Part shown: one piece after another, positions 32,892-45,700 of the stretch
Layout: the number at the start of each line of letters is the position of its first letter
Numbering within the stretch: position 1 is the first letter of the stretch
Source of the DNA: Phyllostachys edulis
Lineage: Eukaryota; Streptophyta; Magnoliopsida; Poales; Poaceae
Reading direction: 5' to 3'
Length of the DNA stretch: 64,000 bases
Assembly (NCBI GenBank): GCA_036346405.1
Contig: CM070563.1
Coordinates: 496,001-560,000 of the forward strand
Made by a program: the position numbers and the translations under genes
The notes under the pieces: model-generated
Database searches by the model: none
The model's input: only the letters and a program-made list of their open reading frames with translations
What the model was told of the DNA's origin: nothing

Positions 32892-35800
32892 CTAATCCAA
32901 CTCTCCATATATTCCACTGGCAAACTCCACCATGAGCTTGTTCAGCTTCTTGTCCTGAATCCTCTGTGGGATCACCTTCAGCTCATCACTGTAATCAAGG
33001 ATCAACAAGTTCACCACCATAGGCCAGCAAAACATACAAGGATATATGCATATATGGTGACGGATCCACCGTGGGGCTGGCGCGAGAGGACTGAGGCACC
33101 GGCTCCACTCTCCGCACTCATGATATCTCCTAGTACCTCTGTCATGGTTTGCATCACTAATCTAGTTAAATTATTTTCGTAAGATTGCTACTTGAGCGTA
33201 TTTTTGGATTTTCAAAACACGCTATCAATAATTAAGATACTATCTTTAATGTATCTATAATTTTAATATTGTTCCTCATGAATTTATATATCAATTTAGA
33301 TTGCACATGAAATTTAAATGTGTTTGCTACGTTTACTCATAATAGCTTCATCTCACTGGCACCCCTTCAGTTTTCAGTTTTGTGTTACGTGCGCCACTGT
33401 GCATATACTCCATACTATTTTGGTTGACGCAATGCAAGCAGAAGATGAAGATGAGGCGTGCAAGGTAGGGAGGGCAGAGTACCTTGGTGGGGAGCGTGGA
33501 GCGGACGGGGAGAGCATCTGGGCCAGCTTCACTGCATCCTCAGGCCCGCACACGGCATTGTTGAAGCAGAGGTAGCGGCCGTACGCCGTGGGGGACTCGT
33601 AGACGGCCACGTGGGCGTCGGCGAGGAAGTCGACGTCGACGGTGACGAGGACGCCGTCCTCGTACATGTCGGGGGCTCCCTTGAGGTAGGGGTGGGCGGC
33701 GGTGAGCCCCGGTCCGGTGAGCAGGCCGGCGTTGATGGCCACCATGTCCACTCCTCTGTCCATGGCCAACGCCCAGGCCGTCTTCTCCGACAGTGTCTTG
33801 GCCAGAGCATGCCACAGCTGTGGCCAACAAGTAACAACACAGTAAAGCAAAAGATGTGAATCCTGTCGCTGTGCCGACAAGAATATTTACGCAGAGATAT
33901 AACTATAATGTGTTTTTAAAGGGTTTGCAAGTTGTAATGCGATTGCCAAGAGCGAGATAGTCGGCACATGCGTGCAGCTTCGTTGACAGCTACACGGGAA
34001 GATGTTGTAGCAACAAGCTATAACTTGTGTTTGGCATTTTGCCAAAAGATATCAGGAACACGGGGCCACTCTGGTGGATGGCCGGCCCCAACAAGTAGGA
34101 GCACTTCCTATGAGAATTCAGAAACAGGTAGTCGAAGCAGTTTTAAAGTCGGGACGTGCCATTCTTTGATTGTCTATCTGAGTTAGCATATATATATATA
34201 TAATCAAATAAGAGAAGCAAAAGGAAGGATAATCTTTGCGTGGCCTGGGATGTAGTATCATTGTTTTATGGAGCAGGAGTACTGGTCTACTACGCAGCTC
34301 TCTTTGTGTGTCCTAATCCTGACAGTTGACAAGTCGGTTTTGCTAGTCTCATCCATCCATTCTAGGTTTGGACTTTCCTTGCAGTCGTATTTATCTCCTG
34401 GAACCCTTGAGTTGGGCTTTTCCGATCAGGGGAAGCAAGATTTGTTTTAGCTTGCACACCCGACACCCAGAAAACAGAGGCTTGTAGAGGTCAGCGGCAT
34501 GAACTTTTCCGTGGCTTGCGACGGGACGCCATCCACAGAGAGCGACTAGACTATGCGCGTGTTCGCTTTCTTGAGGTTTGGTTGCCCGTTTCCTTTTCGT
34601 GTTGGATGCATCCCATAACAAGCTGCTTCTTCTACTTGCTCGCTTTCGTGTTCAGCCTTATGGTACAACAGGCACTTGAAGGAAATATAAGATGAGCTTG
34701 GCCTTCCCGTGATCGACTCGTGAACTTGTAATTAAAAGCTTATTAAGGAGTGGACGTGTGGATTGATTGCGACGGCTACCGGCCGGCCAATAGGTCAGGG
34801 TTGCCCTGCAATTGGCCGGTCAGTAGCTGCAGCAGCAGAACTTCAGCGTGATGACGATAAGCAAGTAATGCTAGTAGTAGTTTTCGTTACACCATCTGCG
34901 GACAACCACCACCTAAAAGTCAGGCTATTTATAAAAAACGTGGAAATTTAGGTGAGACCTTGTGCTTATCTCTAGTGTAATCCCCCTCCCAAATTAAAAT
35001 AGCCTGACTTTTAATTCCTCCGAATGAAAACAAACAATATTTAGGTGAGACCTTGATATTCTGGTTTCGCATTAACTTAAGTTGGTGGGTGTGACATCTA
35101 ACGCCCCCGCCGTGATTTGATGGGTTACTTGTACGTGATGGCCAAAAGCCCAAAATTAAGGTCGATCGTAGTTTTTATTCATGGAATGGCGGTCAGAAAA
35201 TGAACGCATTCGGGAGGGGAGTACCAACTTGTGTATGGATGGACTCGTGGACCTACTGTATGTGACTGCTGATTGATGGAGTAGCAGTACTAGAAGTGGA
35301 CTAGTATGATAATGGAGGTGGTGGTGGTACCTTGAATTTCCTGCAGAAGCTGAGCTCGCTCCAGTTCTTCTCGTCGAAGGCGTCGACGAGCTTGTGGTTC
35401 TCCTTCCAGACGACGGCGGTGACGGAGGAGGTGAAGACGACCCTCTCCATGGTCTCCGTCTGCGCGCACGCCTCCAGCACGTTGTGCGCCGCGCGCACCT
35501 CCATCTCAGCCATCGCCTCCTGCACATTCATTTAAATGACTCCCCCTTGGTTAGCTTAATTAGCTGAGCTGAATTTTGTCTGTGCGTCTCTCTCCCATCC
35601 AAACGGCCGCACGGACCATCATAAATGAAATGAGCTTGCTGCTAGGCTTTTCTGTACTGTGCTGTGGACTACTCGTCTCCTCCATTGGCTTAGCTGTAAC
35701 GAAGCCTGCTCTGCTCTGCTCTGCTCTGCTAGCTCTAATTTGTGTGTGGTCATATACTGCTAGTCCAGTAATTTAAAGTAGGCACCGGAGTGAGTGGGTC

Positions 35801-36680
35801 ATGTGGGTGTGGCGCCACTAATGCACGCGGAAAGGAAAGACCTTGTAGGTTCTGCCACAAGTTTGGAGCAGTAGAGTTAATACTGGACTGGACTGGACTG
35901 GACTGGACTGGTAGGAGGAGGAAGAAGAAGAAGGTCACAGCAGCTGAGCTGTGCCATTAAAGCCCAGCTCACCAATTTAGACAAGGAAAAAGGCGCTCTC
36001 TCTCTCTCTCTCTCTCTCTCTAGCTAGCTAGCTGTACTAGTACGGGATAGCAGCAGTATTTTCCTCATCCAGCTCTCTTCTATCTATGTATTTCCATGCC
36101 CCGGTGCCTCCTACCATTAATAATTCTTGCAGGTCATCCAGTTTAGGGGAGCAAATCATCCATCGAATGAGAGCAACCTCACGGCGTGATCGATGGTTCT
36201 TGCAGATTAATTAAGGTTGGAAGTTGGCTGTGTTTAATTTGGGCAAGGAAGAAGGAACAGATCCTCCAAATATTTGTTTGTTCGAGAAATAAGAAGCGAT
36301 TAATTTTTTTTTGAGAGAGAGAGAGAGAAGGGCAAGGAAATTAGAAGGAAACTCACGTCGCAGGTGGCCTGGTCGTGGGGGGTGTTGAACATGCAGAAGA
36401 GGCCGGAGCAGCCGCGGGCGGCGTCGGCGATGGTGTGGTAGTCGAAGGGGTCGGCCCGGAACACCTTGAGCCGGTGCTGTTTGTCGCCGCTGCACGACGA
36501 GGACAGCTGCCTCAGCAGCGACTCGGAGTCTTGGTCGTCTTGGTCTGCGAGGTGGGTGTAGGCGGCGGCGTGGACGGTGTAGCCGCGGCGGAGGAGGCGG
36601 TCGACGAGGGCGTGGCCCAGCGGGCCGGAGGCGTCCATGACGCACACGCTCTTACCTGATGCCGCCGGCGCCGGACACAT
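32892..36680 (-). CDS. Cinnamoyl-CoA reductase-like SDR (SNL6 type), 4 exons, 314 aa
   Basis: Minus-strand exons 36680-36357, 35519-35331, 33817-33483 and 32988-32892 join in frame to 945 bases with GT-AG introns. The fold is the DFR/CCR extended short-chain reductase: an N-terminal dinucleotide-binding segment (VCVMDASGPLGHALVDRLL, residues about 12-30), RVVFTSSVTAVVW in the middle, LWHALAKTLSEKTAWAL at the active site, AINAGLLTGPGL and a C-terminal LNKLMVEFASGIYGELD. Overall wording matches rice SNL6-like proteins, linked to lignin and NH1-mediated defence. Two oddities are visible: the first Gly of GxxGxxG is replaced (DASGPLG), and the Tyr of the YxxxK motif is His (HALAK). CCR activity is therefore doubtful. 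The frame and splice sites give no sign of decay. Confidence 0.85.
35882..36022. repeat. Microsatellites in intron 1 of the reductase gene
   Basis: A (GGACT)n run of about six units lies at 35882-35912, and a (TC)n run of about 27 bases lies at 35996-36022. A CTCTG run is nearby at 35708-35731. Confidence 0.85.
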
Positions 36681-36883
36681 GCTTGAAAATCTCTCTTAAT
36701 CAGGGATGCCTCTCTGCCTCTGCCTCTGCCTCTGCCGGCTTAATTCCAAGAAAGCTGGAGGAGGAGGCTCGCGGTGCAGCACAAGTGAACAAATGGAAGT
36801 AAGTAAATACTCTATCTACTAGCAAAGGCCGTCGCGCAGGGGAAGAGAGAGGTGGGTGCCGGTGCTGGGTGTGGGGGTGGGAG

Positions 36884-36890
36884 TATATAA
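36884..36890 (-). promoter_or_regulatory. Possible TATA box of the reductase gene
   Basis: On the minus strand the word is TTATATAC (plus strand GTATATAA), about 205 bases upstream of the ATG. No other core match was seen closer. It could be chance. Confidence 0.4.
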
Positions 36891-38219
36891 AGGGAACTTA
36901 GTTTGGGAAATGGGAAGGGAAAGGAAGGGCGGAGTCCGAGTCGGGAACGGAACAGGGAGAAAGAAAGCCGAGTCAGAAGCATTCAAAGGGTGTGCGCTCT
37001 GCCTCTGCTCTCTCGTCTCTGAAACTTACATACTGCTGCCAGTTTATGAAGTAGCTAGCCAGTCAACGGATGGACTGGATCGGAATCGGATGGGCAGCGG
37101 ACGATCCAGTGAGTACTCACCGGTAATGATCCACTAGAAGCTAATGGCCGCTGAAACGAGGGGAGCGCGCGGTTGGTTGGTTGGTTGGTTGTTTGGTTGG
37201 GAATGGTTGGCAGCTGCACGCGACGTGGTGCAAGGCATCGAGATTCAACACGCGCCGACGCTGCAGTAACGGCCGCGCGCAAACCAGCAAATCCATGTAC
37301 ACCGCCCGTGCCAACTAACGTCCCTCCGGCTTCTCTCGATTACGGATGGTGATGAGATGGCTACATTACTACTCCGTTGAGATGGATGGATGGGTTTGGT
37401 TTGGTTTGGTCAGAAATTAAGCGGATCGATCGAGTATCTAGTTCGCCACCAATGCAAGCGCGGCTCCTGCGCTGGCCACCGGATACACTTACAGCCGCCC
37501 CCTTGTTCCTCAAGGCAAGTACGTGTTTCCCGATGCAGTATTTTGCTTGAGCTGTGACTGTGAGGTTCTACTTGGCATGGCCGTGGCTGTGGCCGTGGCC
37601 GCGGCTTTTTTGATTGAGAAATTTTACATTATATTTGGGTGATGATATATGTTGGTAGTATAAATTAAATCTGATCATTGATTTGTGAGGGGGAAATAGA
37701 CTTTTCATTGTAAATTATAATTTGACGTAAGGGTGTAATGGTCTTTGCTCCTAACCTAATGCATGCAATTCATCTTCGCATCCGCCCTGTTGCCTGCAAT
37801 TGAGAACGAGCGCCACCGCCTCTCTCTCGCCTTGCCTCATGACGCGCCCCTCCTTCTCCTTCTCGCACGCCTAGCCCGCCTCCTCCTCCTCGTGTCGCCC
37901 GCTTCCTTCTCTCCTGCCGATGCTCACGCCGCCCGCCGCTCTGGTCCAAGCCGCCACCGCCGGCCCTCGCCGTCTCTTGCTCACACGCCACCCGTGACTC
38001 CTTCTCCTACGCAGCCGTCGTCGGTCCTCCCCGCCGCCACTCAGCGCTGCCTCCTCCTTGTCCCACGCCAAGCAGACCACTCACCACCTGCTTTGCTCGC
38101 GTCGCCTCCCCTTCTCCCTGGCGTGCATCACACCTCTCACCACTCTCGCTCATGATGCCATCGCCTCCTTGTCCTACGCCCGCCGCCACGTGCCAAGAAG
38201 TTAGACCTCTGATATTAAG
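36891..38219. other. Upstream flank of the reductase gene
   Basis: A (GGTT)n run lies at about 37170-37200. A GC-rich block at 37760-38210 has open frames on both strands but no family motif. Nothing else could be supported. Confidence 0.4.
37515..37560. repeat. 46-bp direct repeat, copy 1
   Basis: The stretch from GCAAGTACGTGTTTCCCGAT to GAGCTGTGACTG is repeated at 40482-40528 with two substitutions and one extra T. Confidence 0.8.
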
Positions 38220-39951
38220 GAGTTGGATAGCTTCTATCCATCTCCCCACTATCCCCTCCTTCTTCGTGGAGGAGCGTCACTCTGGGGTTTCTTAAGCCTT
38301 CTTACCGACGAAGCAGAGATTGTCATTAGTGGCGACCATCATATAGAACCAACCCTTCTTCCATGACGACCATAAAGATTTGGGGGACAAGCGAATGTAC
38401 TCATCGGCCTTCCCGTCGTGAAGGCACAGAGTGCATTCCCAGTGACCCCAGCGATTTCCCCGACCGCGCCATCTTGTAGTAGTACTTGAAGAGTTCTAGA
38501 TTTGACAGAATCCCTAGATACGCTTCACAAAGGTATACGAAAATGCTAAGATTGGCAATCACAATGGGGGCGAGGTTCACCAACTAGACTCCGTAGTACT
38601 CCAAGACCTTCGGGAGGAATTGGTACACTAGTAGCCTGAATCCGCATTCTATGTATACAAGGAAAACATGAATTTCTCCATCTTCCCTGCTCGAAAAATA
38701 CTCTCCGACCGTGGATCTCCAAGAAATCATATTCTTGTTCGGTAGCATCCCTCTCGCCTCCAGAGCCTTGAGTTTCTTTTCGCTTAGATCCGAAACCAGC
38801 CAGTTGGGCGGAGAAGATGAAAGGAAGTTGAAGGGAGGTCGGAGAAGATTTCTTTGTGAGAGAACACAAGGTGGTCTGAGAAGATTTTCTCAGCAATAAG
38901 ATGAAAGGGGATTCAAGAAAGATCTAAAGGCGTCAAAACTCTAAAGCCCTGCGCTGAAGGGATTTTATAGCTACAACTCTTTAACTGCATCGGGGAGTTA
39001 CCCAAAATCCAACGGACACAAATCTTTTTCCAACGGACAGAAAAACTATTTGGTTCCCAAGGCGGTTTCTCGACTTTAAAGTGAATCCACCTCATTTGTC
39101 GCGGCATTAAATAAGGGTCACCGATACGATTTTCATCGGGGGTTCACATGACAAATTCATTTTAAAGTTCGGGGGCTAGTTGACGAGGATTAAAATCTCT
39201 ATGTATTACTTTAATACATAGTAAAAGACCATATGTTTTCATGGTCATAACCCCTAAGGCTAACGATCCCTGAGGTCGTAAGGATTCTAGAGGTTTCATA
39301 ATGGGTACCCTGTTTGGATGAGGTCCTATACCTAATCCCCGATCAGATGAGTGCTCGAAGAAGCAATGAACTGGTATCTGGATCGAACTCCAAGTATATT
39401 TTTACCGTATGATGAATGTAACACATGTCATATTTGCTCCATACCACACGACGTTTCATAGTCCTAAGACACTGACAATAGCTACCATACAATTTAGTGT
39501 CTCACAGACACTAAACGCCGATTAGTTATTATTTCACTAACTGTAGACAACCCTCCAACCGGACGCGTCACTTCTAATAGGCATCTTCTCCAGGAGTAAC
39601 CGCCACCCCTTCGATGGTTATTTAAAGATGGAGCACGGAGGAACAAAGGCATCGGATTGAAGCATCACAATCGATATTAGATTCATGTTTCAAGTCTGAT
39701 TCAATAGCATATCAAGCATTATGCTCTGTGTAATTAGGATCAATCAACTGCTTTGTCGAGGGCACCCCCTGTAAAGGATTCAGCTCATGGCAATAAAGAG
39801 CAATCTCATTATCTCCTAAAACTCTTTGCCATTTTCTCTTGTTTGTTTTGTAAGATCGGTGTCTCGATTGTCAACACCGCCAAACCACCAGATCCAATTC
39901 CTCTCTCAACCCTAACCCTACCAGACTCTGAACCAATGTAACGGGGTATCA
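38220..39951 (+). mobile_element. Tat-lineage Gypsy remnant: 3' internal part and 3' LTR
   Basis: It contains an antisense ORF remnant of the gypsy-type transposon domain (Pfam Transposase_28), then a polypurine-like tract (GGGGGCTAGT at about 39171-39180), then an LTR starting TGACGAGGATTAAAATC at 39181. The LTR ends near ACGGGGTATCA (about 39951). An antisense ORF upstream of the 3' LTR is typical of Tat elements such as RIRE2 and Grande. The 5' half is missing and no target duplication was identified. Confidence 0.6.
38270..38896 (-). pseudogene. Antisense ORF of the Tat-type element (Transposase_28-like), broken
   Basis: Recognisable pieces on the minus strand are LSIFVYLCEAYLGILSNLEL (38583-38401 frame) and YIRLSPKSLWSSWKKGWFYM (about 38395-38335). 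They match the conserved centre of this grass retroelement protein family. Frames shift between pieces and stops intervene. The role of the protein is unknown. Confidence 0.7.
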
Positions 39952-41081
39952 AATGTTATAGGAATGGGCCAGGCCGATTCTGGGCCGACGGCTAGACCTT
40001 CTGAGCGTGAGAAAAAAGCCCACTGTGACAGCAAAAATCACTCCAATGTCATGCCTTCCTTTACAATTTTACCCCTCTCCATATTATATACTACACATAC
40101 TACCAAGGAAAGTATAACTAAATCCTAACTAATCTGATCCAATTAGATCAAGAAGATTGGACGGACCATATTGATTTAAATGTACCGTAAAAGAGCTCTT
40201 TTGAAAAGCAGCTTCCGGCTAAGTTGTATGACTGAAGAGTTGAATGGCTGAACTGAAGACGTTTGATACTTGACAGTTGGCTTTTTGGTAAGCTGAATGG
40301 TTGTTCTGAGTTAGGACATGCCTGAATTGCCTCGAGACAATTGATGGGTTGTTTGGTGTCATTTGAATTGATTTTTTTTTCACGTTTGCGTAGAAATGAA
40401 AATTTCAGCGATTTGTTTGAATAGCTCCCAAAATTACGTACAGCCGATGTAAGGGCTTGTTGAGACGGTGTAAGGGAGAGCGCAGGTACGTGTTTCCCGA
40501 TGGAGTATTTTTGCTTGAGCTGTGACTGAAGCTACCTGCTGCGACATCGATGATATGACGTACGGCCGGTTGAATTGCTTGCTTGGTTCCAATCTTATCG
40601 GCAGCACAAGATAATCGATCAGAAGTGCAGGTTGACGATGCGGCCACTACTGATGATTCTTTTAGTTCCCCCGGCTGAGGCTCCCTTTCTTTCGTAATCA
40701 CCTCGTAGTATCGCTGTGCGCGATAGCTACGAAGAAGGCAGCGGTTCTAAGGTTTTTGAAGTGTAGAAAATGAATATTTTATTCGTGTGTTGAAAAAATA
40801 TATTCTCTTCTACTTGATACGAATGAGAGTCTATTTATAGCGTTATAAGCTGGGACGCAGGAGATTACAAAAAAATTGTCATAAAGGAATTCGTATATGT
40901 ACTGATGGCGAATAAGAAGCTAGCTCTCGCTAGGTACGTAGCACAAGATTGATACTGTAAGGTGGTGGCGACCACGTACGCCATGCATCTATCTCTAGCT
41001 AGTACGTCCCGGCCGGCCGGCCGCTAGCAATAGCAACCTGATCAAAAACATATCCTGCTGCATGATATGATAAGATATGTC
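39952..41081. other. Non-coding stretch before the nested 41-50 kb cluster
   Basis: No gene was recognised. It holds the second copy of the 46-bp direct repeat at 40482-40528. Confidence 0.4.
40482..40528. repeat. 46-bp direct repeat, copy 2
   Basis: Near copy of 37515-37560. The Tat remnant lies between the two. Confidence 0.8.
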
Positions 41082-41121
41082 TGTTAGAATAGAATTTTTT
41101 GTATTTTTTATATGCATTTTA

Positions 41122-42695
41122 TGTTAGAAATATGCCCTAGAGGCAATTATAGAGATGATTATATTTCATCATATTCATAATATTTGATAACATGTTATCT
41201 TGTTTCTTGAATTAATCATCAGTCATGAAGATTAACGAGTATGTGACTTGTTGGTGAAGCTCTTTTTAACTTATGATGATGTCGTTCTAAAAGTATCCCT
41301 AGTCGAAAGTCACTGGTCGGAACACTAGTGACTCTACGACCAGCACATATATTGATTGATGACCATGTTTCACCGGTCATGGATATAGGGATATCGAATC
41401 AATAATGTGGACACGTGTTAGAGAACATAGTGTTGGATAAGACCCACCTTGAGACACTATTGAGATTGTTATGATTCTATGTGTCGTTAGTTGGTCTCAA
41501 GCAATGATGATGTATAATCCTTAGACCTGAGATCAGCATGGTTTCCTACATGTATAATAGCACTCTTAGGGGTTGCCAAACGCTACTCGTAACTGGGTGG
41601 TTATAAAGGTAGCTTTGGGTATACTATGAAACATGCAGAGGATGTGGTGATGGGATATGGGATTTGCCCTCCTAACATAACATGAGAGATATCTCGGGCC
41701 CTCAAGTGGTCGGATAAAGAAAGTGCATGGCCATACCCTTTGGTGGTCAAGAGTTCGACCACATAAGGTTATCCGATACTCGATCGAGAAAGCATTGAGC
41801 AGTCCATGGATGACACAACATCTCACCCGAGTTCAACCAGATATCGTGAGGCAAAGGGAGAATACATGAGTAGGTCGCTTAGTTCGACCACTACGGATTT
41901 GGTCGTATGGAGATACAAGCAAGTCGTATCGGGTCGAACGTAATCACAGAGTGGTCGAAACCAAGTCGTAAGGAGTTACGAGTTGGTCGTGATCAAATCT
42001 GAACCGGTCAGATAGAGATAGGACACAGTCGTAAGTGATGAGAACACAGTCGTAGATCATATTGCATTAAGGTTCGTCCGATATAATTTATGTGTATTCG
42101 AGAATCGTTATGTCTGCTAGGAACCGCTATTTACTCGTGGTCGGAAAGGGTTTCCAGTCACAACCGAACTACACATGAACCTAACGGGTCACACACTTAA
42201 CAGGTTGGAACAAACCAAGACGAATACGATTCAGAAGCGTGTTTGGATAGGATCCGAGACGGGCACTATATAAGGAGATGCATGAGGTCATTGGGAGAGA
42301 AGAGTTGGCGTGAGTTGCCCTCTCAAACCCTAGCCGCCATCTTCTTGAGAGCCTCCGTGCGATTTGGTGCTAGCACACCGCCGCATTTATTGTTCCTTCC
42401 TTGGACTTGTGGATACCATAGAGGCGCTTCTCGTTGTCGCGCTTAAGGACGATCTGCGATCTTTGCAAGGAACCGCAGAGGTGTCTTTGAAGGAGACGAT
42501 CAACTCACGAGGCGCTAGACGATCGACTACGACGAAGACATCGACACACTCTTCGTCGCACCGAGTTGCTCGACGCTTCTTCCGCTGCTCTGCGCGTCTA
42601 GTGATAACGATCTGTGATCATTTACTTGCTTGGCTCCTGGTTTGCGTGGTAGAAATTTTGTTTGTAGCTATCGTAGCCTACCCTGCGACCCAACA
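41122..42695. mobile_element. Solo LTR, 1.57 kb, Angela-like Copia, inside the 5' LTR
   Basis: It begins TGTTAGAAATATGCCCTAGA, a start typical of grass Angela-type LTRs, and ends TGCGACCCAACA. The target duplication TTTTA is perfect (41117-41121 and 42696-42700). GGTCGTA words are frequent at 41890-42050, and ACTATATAAGG near 42265 is a likely TATA region. A related, more broken LTR starts at 51933. Confidence 0.85.
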
Positions 42696-42722
42696 TTTTA
42701 TATTTTCTTATATATGTATGGC

Positions 42723-45700
42723 TAGGGCTGTTAATGGGTCGGGTTAGTTCGGGTTTAATGGATTGGGTTTTGATTCAAGTTCTTTTTGGATGGATTGAAA
42801 CGATTCGATTTGTAATTCGGGTCGGGTTGGGTTGGGTTGGGTTGGCTTCTAAAACGGGTTGGATTCGGGCTGAAGTGGGTTTAAAATATAGCATACGAAA
42901 CAGGTCCAACCCATGGATTGAACCCACGGGTTGAACCCAAATTGGCTGCTCCCGACCTCCCGTCTCCCGAGCTCCCACCGTACTTGGTCGCCGCTGTCGC
43001 ACTTCCTTCCATCTCAACGTCGCCTCACTGCCCTTCTTGCAGCCACCGAGCCGTGTGCGCACGCGGGTGATTCACAGATAAAGGCAGCTGTTCGGTGGCT
43101 ACATCTCCGACTTCTTGCACCTCAATGTGAGATCCAGCGCCTCCCACTCCCTCTCTCTTTCTCTCCCCTATTCCTTGTGAAATCTGTGGATCTGGAGGCT
43201 CCGAGGATTTTGCTTGATGTTTACTTGATGTTTATGTGAGTTTGAAGCTCCTGGGATGCCCCTTCTCTCTCTTTTATCGTAGGCGGTCTTCTTGGATCTG
43301 GATGCAGATTCATCCTCGGCCCTCTTGAACTTGGTTGCATCCCTTAGGTATTTGAATTTTTGTGTGTCAAATTTTCATTTATTGCAGTATTATTTGATTG
43401 TCTTTGCTATCGCGCTCGATTTGCTTGTAATTTTCTGATTCTGATACTTGGCTTCTTTCACCTATCTTTGGCCCTATTATTCTTGTAACTACTTTGGTTT
43501 CTTGCTATATTCGTTCAGATCAGGGGTTTGATCGTTGTTAGAATTGTGACATTTGGGGTTTTCTAAGATTAGTGCCTGCTTACCCGGCAAACTTGGTTGT
43601 TTTCTTGATAGGATACTAAATTCGATGTTTTCTTTTTAGTTTTAACCTTGTTGGAGTTTGATTAAGGATAGTTGCTTACTATTCTTTCTTTGAACTCCAT
43701 GCAATTCTCGATTAGTTTAACAAAGAATGGTCTACTTGTATAATCGGTGTGGTACCACCTTTGGGGTATCTAAGATTAATTCTTTAGTATTCTGATGATA
43801 ATTCCTTTCGGAATTCAAGGGAATTTTGACTCGTAGTTACTATAGTACGTATGAACTGGGTGCCACCAAACAAATGACATACTTCAGGGGTGTTGTATTG
43901 GATCATATATGACTGTATAAGTTCGTGTAATATTTCTACTTATGTATGCAAACTGAGCAAATCTTTCAATGCAGGTTGCTGCTTTTATAAAGGATCTGAA
44001 GTTATTGTCTTAACATTCGTTTGGAAAACTACAACTAACAGAACCCAACAGGTTACAAAATCTGAAATTCACTAAATTATGATGTTTCAGTTAGCTTATT
44101 ATAGAGTATGTGCTTGCATGTTTGTGTCACCAACTTATATGTGTAACATTAGTCTGAATAAATTATATCTAGTGACCACCAATGTGACCACAACATTAGT
44201 AGTGTGATGCTACTTATTTTATTCAATAGATATGATTTATGCTTTATTAAAGTCTAAACACGATCCTTTTTTATACAGGTCCAGCTGGAGATGAACATCT
44301 CAGCCAATAGACTCTCTGAAAATGTCTATGAGATAGCTTCAAAAAGTCTGGCAGCTTAATTGCCCATTCAAAGCATCCATTTCAACATCAGTTGTCCTGC
44401 CCTTCATTAGATCCAGGGTACAGTGAGTGTACTTAAGTGAGGTTCTTTCATTCAATCACTACTTTCCTGTCATGCAAACTTTTGGCCATTTACTAAGAAA
44501 GTTAATTTGTTAATTAATTTAGGTTTTTAAGCATGTCTGCTCAAGTGTTAGAGGGCTCAAGCACAAATGACACCATTGATGAGCCCTCATCACAAACACC
44601 TAGAAGGAGGGCAAAGGTTTGGGAACATTTTGAGCATGAGTTGGTTGTAGTTGAAGGTGTCCCAAAGGCTGTTTGTAAATATTACAAGTTGAAGCTGACA
44701 TATACCAACAAAACTAGCACAAACAGCCTTAGAAACCACATTGCCGAGTCCTGCCAAAAATTGAGATTAATAACAGGAATAGGTTCGTTGCAACTATGAA
44801 AAACCAACCATTAGAAGCTTCATTTATCTTTGATCCCAAAGGACCCGTGAGCTGATTACCAAGTTTAGTATTCATGCAGAGATTCCATTCCAAAAGTTTG
44901 ACAACCCTTACTTTAAGGAATGGATGGAGTCAATGCAGCCATCCTTTAGAGTCTTTGGCCGTCTAACACTCTGTAATGATTCTGTTAGTTTGTATGAGCG
45001 AATGAAGGAAGAGCTGCGTAATGAATTTCACAACATTGATTCTCGTATTTGCCTGACCTCAGATATGTGGACATCTGTTCAGAACTTAGGATACATGTGT
45101 GTGATGGCCCATTATATTGATGCCAATTTTAACCTCAAGAAGAAGATAATAGCATTCAAGGATGTGAAGTATCCTCACGGTGGCCTTGCAATTGAGGAGG
45201 CTATCACCAAATGCCTATGATTGGGGCATAAAGAAAAATTGTTTACTCTAACATTATACAATCGAGCAACAATAACTTCTTGTAAGTTTTGATAGAAAAT
45301 GGCAAAGATGACATGTTGTTTGCTAGCCAACATTTTCATGTTAGATGTTGTGCGCATATACTGAATATATTGGTTCAAGATGGCATTAGACCAATTCATG
45401 TGGCATTAGAATTGATACGTGATCTGGTTAGGCATATTAATTCATCACCTGCACGTATTCAGACTTTCAATACAATTGCAAATAGGATGGGTCTTCCTAT
45501 GAAGTCTGGACTAACTCTTGATGTCCCAAACCGTTGGAATTCAACATATGAAATGATTGCAGAAGCGTTGAAATACAAAGCTATCTTGAATAGATATGCC
45601 GAGGAACAATTGGAACCTTCACCAACTAATGAAGAATAGGCAAATGCCGAGGCAATCGCAGCTTTTCTTGGAGCTTTCGAAGAGGCAACAAAAGCATTTT

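Noticed and set aside
33374..33880. 133- and 168-codon alternative frames over reductase exon 3
   Set aside because: The 168-codon minus-strand frame is the real exon plus intron read-through, and the plus-strand one is its antisense shadow.
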